Assembly (NCBI GenBank): GCA_026873275.1
Contig: JANTUC010000011.1
Span: forward strand, 1,178,001-1,242,000
Direction of reading: 5' to 3'
DNA length: 64,000 nt
Source of the DNA: Pseudopithomyces maydicus
Lineage: Eukaryota; Ascomycota; Dothideomycetes; Pleosporales; Didymosphaeriaceae
Positions 57,685 to 64,000 of the stretch are shown one piece after another. A program made the translations under genes and the position numbers. The notes under the pieces are model-generated. The model searched no databases. It saw nothing but the letters and a program-made list of their open reading frames with translations, and had not been told where the DNA came from. Positions within the stretch are counted from its first letter, which is position 1; each line of letters starts with the position of its first letter.

Positions 57685-59767
57685 TCACAGCTTCGACTTG
57701 GCGCCCGCCGCCTCCGCCCTCGCCTTATCCCTCAACTCCCTCCGCAAAAGCTTCCCCACTGCATTCTTAGGCAGCTCATCCATAAACCTCACCCCACCCC
57801 TCAACTGCTTGTACTCCGCCAACTTTCCCTTTACGAATAACTTGACCTCTTCCTCTCCCAACGCACTCCCCCTCCTCTTCACCACATACGCCCTGGGAAC
57901 CTCGCTCCCCCCTCAACCGGCACCCCCACGACAGCCGCCTCCTCAATCTCCGCATGCGACGTCAGCACGCCCTCGAGCTCCGCGGGCGCAATCTGCAGCC
58001 CCTTGTACTTGATGAGTTCCTTCTTCCTGTCGACGATGTAGAACTTGCCGCCCGTCTCAACGGCGATATCGCCCGTGAGGAACCACCCGTCGTGGAAGGT
58101 GGCCTTTGTTGCCTCGGGGTTGTCGTAGTAGCCGTTTGTGACGAAGGGGCCGCGGACGATGATCTCGCCTGGTTGGCCCGAGGCGACGTCGTTGTAGGCG
58201 TCGTCGACGAGGCGGAGTTCCATGTTGGGGAGGACGGGGGCGAGGGACCCGGTTGTGTCGGAGGCGCCGCGGGGCATGGAGGTTACGGCGCCCTGGGAGG
58301 TGTTAGTGGGTTGGAAAGGGGTAATCGTAGTACAAAACTTGGTGAATATGTACATATCGTATTGTTGAAAGAAAAAGAAATACACCAGTTTGACTGATAT
58401 GGAAACGTGATTGAACGAAGAGTCCCCCTCTCGACAGTGAAAAAAAGAGAACATATATATATGTAAGTATATATAAAGAGACAATGACTTACGGTCGTCT
58501 CGCTCAATCCCCATGTAGACCCAATCTTCACTTTTCCCTTCCCTATCCTCGCGTTCGCTGCATTCTGGAGCTCTTTATCCATGGGAGCTGCACCCGTCAT
58601 GGCCGCCTCGACGTGATCGAACTGATCCGTCACTGCAGGGTCTTTCGCGATTCTCAAGTAGATGCTAGGGACTGTCCAGAAAGCCGTAATCTTCAGCTCT
58701 TTGAAATACTGTAGGAATTTACTCCACACAAACTTGTCCATCCAGTAGACGGCGCCATTGGAGAACATTGGAGCCACGAGATAGCCCTGGACGCCCGCAA
58801 TGTGCGCGATGGGGACATGGGCGAGCGTGCGATATGGGGACGGAGCTGGCTCGCCGCGAGCCACCGAGTCGGCAACGTGTTGGCGGGCGTGAACGCTTGG
58901 GATGAAAAGCTGGTTGACGATGTTGTAGTGGGAGAGCATGACGCCTTGCCCATGTCAGTCAGCATCCATATGTAGCTTCTCATTCTCGATTCCACCTACC
59001 TTTCGGCACTCCCGTTGTCCCTGAACTATACAACAACACAATCAAGCTCCTCTTAAGCTCCTCCAAATCCGTCACCTTCCTCCACCCCAAGCGCGGTCCA
59101 TTCACAGTATCCGCTCTCTGCCCGCCCTCCAGCGCGCGGAACTCCCAGCTCGGATCGCTCTCCAGCACAACGATTCGGTCTAGCCCCAGACCCGCAAGCT
59201 CAGCAGCCTTCCTGCCCACATCGATCTTGTCTTTGCTGACGACCAACACCTTGCTCTTCCCATGCTTGATCTGCCTTGCCAGCTCCTCTGGCGTGAAGCT
59301 GTGCGACGCCGCGCTGAACACGCCCCCGCAGCTATGATACCCCAGAAGGCTGCTGGGGCCGCGGGCTGAAGCGACGAGCACACGACGACGACATCTTTGT
59401 AGGGGCCTTGAGCACCGATGTCAAAGGTGGTGCGGAGGAAGTGGGCGATGCGTTCCGTGAGTGCGCGGAGGGTCTTTTTGGTGAGGAATATGTTGGGGTT
59501 CGCGGCTGATAGGTGGAGCGGGGTATCATCTTCTGCGAGGGAATGCTCGGAATCTGTGTGGACGGGTGTCAGCGGGAGCCGTTGTGATCGGTGGTGAGCA
59601 TGCGAGGCGCTTGTGTAGCGTACCGAAGACAAGGGATGGGAGATCGATCAATGGCGCGTCCACCGATTTTGTGTTTTTGTAAACTACGGTTGGGAAGTTA
59701 CTATTCAGCTTCTGTACATAAAAGTGTGGATGATGTTTCTATTGGGGCTGATTACTCCGCATGCCAT
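57685..59767 (-). CDS. Acyl-CoA synthetase / 4-coumarate-CoA-ligase-like enzyme with two frame breaks
   Basis: Exon pieces on the minus strand: 59711-59624 (preceded perhaps by a tiny first exon 59767-59756), 59553-59000, 58944-58493 and 58292-57685. ANL-superfamily motifs: LLYSSGTTGVPKG (P-loop), HVPIAHIAGVQG, GSTWGLSETT, the FLTGDIAVE and DRKKELIKYKG signatures, and the C-terminal Lys motif LPKNAVGKLLRREL. The family activates aryl or fatty carboxylates via an acyl-AMP to the CoA thioester. The C-terminus AKSKL is a PTS1-like peroxisomal signal. Two breaks are seen: at the C5 run 59323-59327 and at the C6 run 57907-57912. In each case one extra base restores both reading frame and exon phase. 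The 5' end is not certain. Confidence 0.85.
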
Positions 59768-62700
59768 CTTGTAGTGTTGCGTATGTAGTGGCAGACATGA
59801 TGTTATAAATGTGTTAACTGGGGTGGGGACAAGGGGGAGTATTCATGTAGGTATTTGAATGTAGCTCTCGTATGTACCTCGCAGTATGATGCCATCTTAG
59901 GAAACGAGGTTCAGCTTCGCTCGAGATAACGAGTCGAGAGGGGGACGTCAGTGCGTACCGTCCCGTTGCATGCTTGCCCAAGAAGAGTGTGCGGGGTTAG
60001 CGCCGTGTGGGGAAACGTACCGAGGTATGGGCATTCTCCAGCTGTGTCCAACGGTAACCCCAACAAGCGTTCAGTGGCGTGCAGCGGGGGAACGTCACCT
60101 TTGGGGCCACTTGTTTGCATGGAATGTATCATGACATTTGAATCGAAAGCCTTGCTTTGGTGTCATGCATACAACCTTCGACTCACATACATCTGTACAT
60201 ACATGTATATTTAGTTGGAATCTGTGATGGCCATTCAATGCACCTGTTTAGTCTCTGAATTGATTCCTCGGATTATCAATGTGATTTAAATCCTCGAAAT
60301 CAGCGTCGTAAATAGTCTATAGGCAGTTATATGCCCCCAAACTGTCTCTTCAGCCGCCTTACACTTCTCAAGTTCCGATGCTGCATACTCTAACGTTTCC
60401 TGCCCTGCCGATAAGTCGCATGACATAGCCCTTTTTATTTATCGATTAATAATTCTTCGTATTCGACGATTTAGTCACATGACTGACTGTCTTGCTCCAG
60501 GTTCTGCCGAAGCTTACAAACCGGATGGAATGCGCGAGGATTTCCCCATAATTCATCACGGACAGGACGAAAAGCGCAGATTACATCCCGTTTATCGAAC
60601 CTCGGAACCAAATCGTCATCAGCACTTCTCAATCCTTGTAGAATAAGCATCCTATCTCTAGATATCAAAAATCCTCCTAGAACCCAAGTTGACACAGAAG
60701 GCTAGTTACATCATCAAAAATGACTCATGAAACTACTACGAAGAAGGACAGAGAGAAATCCATGCTTGTTCGTGAGATTCGAAACACGATCTAAAGGGAA
60801 AATACAAGTCTCCCTGGATCCGCTGTGCCTATGGTGATACATTTTACGACGGCCATGGGTCGAATCTGCTCGATCGCCCCAGCCTCCCCAGGACACAATA
60901 CATTACCAAGCACAGTACCTGAACATCAGCAAGTAAGCCCTATAACGGCCGTAAAAGCCGAGACACGTCCATATCTTTGCACGCGGGAATCCGTTTCTGC
61001 ATAGGCCAACTGCCATGTGCGGTTGGTGCATCTACGGACGAGTTGCATGGCTGCCTCTGCGTACAGTAGGAAAACATAGTGAACGGCGGGGAGTCGGTGA
61101 GTTGGAGGTCAGCAGCCAGATTAGTATATGTATGTAGTGCGTGTGCTACGATGGCCAATCAGCCAGGCGTGGGACCGAACATGGCGATTCTAGCAATACC
61201 ATGTTATTTCAGCATGGCGCGGAAGAGTGGCTGATGGCAATACGTAGGTGTCGATACTAGCGTCCGACGATGTGCGCAGTAACTGGGATTCGGAGCGGCC
61301 TTGAGTCGCATGCATGATGCGATACCTGTGCAAGCAGGTAGCGAGCTACCAGTGAAGACTGTTCTTAACAAACCATGGTTGTAGAGATTGACCGGCTGAC
61401 AGAGCTGCTCGCAAAGGTGGCGTGACTGCGTGAATTGTCTTGCGGGACATTCCCTTTGGCTGGTCTTTGACAGACTACTGTAGGTATGGGCAGTTGCAGT
61501 ATCCGGGACCCGGGAGGCAGGATTGAGAGGCGCACTAAACATGTGGCGTACCGCAGATGATGCGCATGGCCAAGGAGCTGGAAAACAAGCTTCCCGCACT
61601 GCGATTTACGATACAAACTAGATTTACCACCACATGCCATTTCAGGGTGTTGTGCATCGGGATTTGTGATGATTCAGTATTATACCTAGGTAGTCAACCA
61701 GACCATCGAGCACTGGAGGACAGACGAAGATGGTGGGTGTTACATAAGAAGAACAACACGGCTCCAACATCTCGATCTCACTACACGTGTCTCCGCAAGC
61801 AAGGCAGAGCAGACTACTCTTGTTCATGGCGTTGGCCTCGGGTCTGGTGGCGGGTCCTGTGCAGCAACTGGATTCTGACCACATGCCATCAAGCGCTGAT
61901 ATGACGCTCCTCCTCGGAACGCTCGGAGTGTGCGTGATGTGCCGGGCGTTCCTTTCCCTCGTACCCGTGGGAGTCGTCGCGTCGACGATGAGCTCGAGGG
62001 GGAGGACCGGTGGACCGACAAAACTTGTCCGCATGTTGGCTGGTCATTTGCATTCTGCGAATGTGTTCAGGGCTTGTATGACGATGGTCGACACTGAAGT
62101 TGACTATAAAGCTAGTTTAGTGGGTAGTCCATCGTCGACCATAGTTGTAGGAAGCCTTGGCGGGCTACACAAAGCAGGTATAAGCCCCTGCACGTACACT
62201 ACTCGGATGCTCAACCCGGCGGAGGGTACAGAGTCCTGCAGCGCCAGCCCCCCTGAGTTGGAACGACAGACGGGAGACACAGAAGCAGGTTCAGCAGTGA
62301 TGCAGTGGCTCGACACCCAACAAGACGCATACCGAGTAAGTCGCATGGCAGGTTAGTCAAGGGCCAAGCGGCCCCACGCGCAGGATAGGTAGCGCTTTCA
62401 TTTTTAGTGACGGAGAGTGGGCTCGAGGGTCTAGATGTACCATCATCCCTTACCCCACAAGACGTCAGAAAAAAACACATCAAGACGGGAGAGGGCTTGG
62501 GTGGCAAGCCTTCCACGTCATGTGTTTGCCGATGTAGCCGTAGAGTTGGCAGATGATGCGTGTACAGGTGGCAGCATGGAGACAGGAGTAAAGCGGTGGG
62601 CGCGCTACTTGCGAAAACAATGCAGATTGACGCGCTGAAACGTGGGCTTCGACGGGCTGGGCAACGAACAATAGCTTTCGGCGGCTGAAGGGGTTAGCGA

Positions 62701-63565
62701 CGAGGCCTGTCGTTTCGTGGCGGGAGTGGCCAATGGGAGGCGCTTCGGCGGGCGGGAGGCTGTGAAACAAGGGCCGGGAATTGGAGAGGGCCGCGTACGG
62801 GATGGATGGGATGATGATTTGCGCAGCGATAAAACACGGCGGACCAGCACCAGCACCAGCACCAGCACCAGCACGTCTAGGTATGTACAGTATACACACG
62901 GTCGGCGACAGGTTGGCGGTGCAGCAGCGGACGACTGGGCGCTGGACGCTGGAGGCTGCTGGGGCGGTGGGCGGCGCGTTGCAGCAGGCGCTTCGGCGGG
63001 CGGGTCCTGGCAGCATCCGTTGAGCAGCGCGTCTCGATCGGCGCAGGGGGTGCCTCTCCGTTGCGGCCGCAAAGGCGCCTCTGAAGGAGCTCACTGCGAG
63101 ATAGCGAGCTCCAATGCACGTGCAGGCAGGGCTTTGCGAGGGTCTGGGCATTCACATGCGTCACGCCCCCACCGATCCGGCGAAACAGCTTACGCGGTAT
63201 CGCCAGCAGCTCCCGGAGGCATCCATGCCCACCGCCCAGCCAGCGCTGCCAGCCTCCAGCGACCGCCTCTCCACACGTCGCAGGCCCTCGTGCTCCAGCT
63301 CTCCCAAGCCGCCAAACCGTGCGGGTGACATCATGGATCCGATAGTACCGGCGTCCGCCCAGCCTGAGTCGTTCCGCCCAAGTGACGTCCGAGCGCGCGC
63401 CCTCGCCAGATTGGGATCCAATAATGCTTGATTAGCGAACCTTGCGCCCTACCCTACCCGCGTAACTGTGCACACCAACTTTCCTCCTCTCCGTCCGCGT
63501 CCCTGCCCTCCGCCTCCCACGACTCCCCAATTCGAAGAGAGAGGGCCCGACGAGCCCCCGCAGAC
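59768..63565. other. Long intergenic region
   Basis: About 3.8 kb without a recognisable gene. It includes a CAGCAC hexanucleotide run (about 62844-62875) and a repeated GCGCTTCGGCGGGCGGG (62740 and 62988). The 62.7-63.4 kb frames on both strands are GC-driven. Confidence 0.5.
62844..62875. repeat. (CAGCAC)n run, about five units
   Basis: Tandem CCAGCA/CAGCAC hexamers in GC-rich intergenic DNA. Confidence 0.85.
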
Positions 63566-64000
63566 ATGTTACCCTCATTATGTCCTCCCCGTGTTTGCTT
63601 AGCCGCCCTCCTGCCCTCGCTGTCAATAGCACAATCACTGTCGCTGTCGCCCCCCTAGTCGCGCCGACGCCCAGGTCTCCGACAATCTCGACCCTTCCTT
63701 CGCTGGCTTCGGCATCGAGCCCTCCAACCTCTTCTCCTTCACCGGCTGGAACGACCCCAACGAGTTTTCCATACAGCTGCTGCAGAACCTGGCCGACTAT
63801 GCCGGCTCGCCGCCCCATATCAGACTGGGCGGGAACACCCAGGACTACATGATCTACGACCCCGACTACGAGGACTTTGGCTGGAAGAAGAACCCAAACT
63901 CCACCGCCCAGGGCGTCATCGCCGCAGACTCCATGATCATCGGCCCCAACTACCTCCGCGCCCTCGACCGATTCCCCAAAGACACCTTTGTCACCTACGG
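63566..64000 (+). CDS. GH79-family glycosidase (beta-glucuronidase-like), 5' end
   Basis: Starts at ATG 63566 with a signal peptide (MLPSLCPPRVCLAALLPSLS, then IAQS) and runs off the right edge. The mature part reads DPSFAGFGIEPSNLFSFTG, HIRLGGNTQDYMIYD and ADSMIIGPNYLRALDRFP, the N-terminal pattern of fungal secreted GH79 glucuronidases acting on arabinogalactan-type glycans. The signal-peptide frame hits a stop just after a C6 run at 63650-63655. With one C fewer it continues directly into the mature frame, so a one-base insertion is likely. No good intron explains the switch. The catalytic Glu residues lie outside the window. Confidence 0.8.

Noticed and set aside
51477..59767. A secondary-metabolite cluster around the P450 and acyl-CoA ligase
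   Set aside because: No backbone synthase, transporter or pathway regulator lies between or beside them in the window.
62717..63328. 203-codon ORF with Ser-Thr repeats
   Set aside because: It reads through the CAGCAC microsatellite, and a minus-strand frame of similar length overlaps it.

Overview
The window is from a filamentous ascomycete (Pezizomycotina). Genes carry short introns, mostly 50-100 bp GT-AG. The gene content is fungal: lysine synthesis by the alpha-aminoadipate route, an Asi-type RING ligase, the PPG1 phosphatase, WSC and GFA proteins, a fungal P450 and a GH79 enzyme. I could not place it below subphylum. A Dothideomycete is a guess.

Layout. 0-8.5 kb: the 3' end of a NOP4/RBM28-like ribosome-biogenesis gene, then about 5.8 kb with almost no genes apart from a 71-aa Cys-rich ORF, then a nine-exon secreted agmatinase-type ureohydrolase (minus). 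9-25.7 kb is a housekeeping block: Asi-like RING E3 (minus), WSC secreted protein, GFA/CENP-V protein, homocitrate synthase, isopentenyl-diphosphate isomerase, a GNAT acetyltransferase with frame breaks, and an F-box-like Asp-rich protein. 25.7-38.5 kb is an AT-richer island with no housekeeping genes. It holds a small two-exon gene, three related C2H2 zinc-finger loci (the first broken), a 26-bp tandem repeat and a (TTC)n tract of about 215 bp. 38.7-44.8 kb: PPG1-type phosphatase (minus), divergent from a small conserved membrane protein, then 3-hydroxyisobutyrate dehydrogenase and an 81-aa secreted Cys-rich protein. 45.6-53.3 kb: an LRR/RNI protein, an 844-aa protein I cannot assign, and a cytochrome P450. 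53.6-64 kb: two doubtful hypotheticals, an acyl-CoA/4-coumarate-CoA-ligase-like gene (minus), about 3.8 kb with no recognisable gene, and the 5' end of a GH79 glycosidase that leaves the window.

The metabolic genes are single copies of unrelated pathways (lysine synthesis, isoprenoids, valine breakdown, guanidino-compound hydrolysis). I see no biosynthetic cluster, although the P450 and the ligase are typical accessory enzymes.

Two patterns stand out. (1) The heptamer GGTCTCA/TGAGACC is strongly over-represented in the 5' flanks of all three zinc-finger loci (about 13 exact copies in 8 kb, about 1 expected), which suggests an element linked to this gene family. (2) At least four frame breaks in otherwise well-conserved genes (ligase twice, GNAT, GH79) each disappear with a one-base change in a C/G run, which points to homopolymer errors in the assembly rather than pseudogenes.
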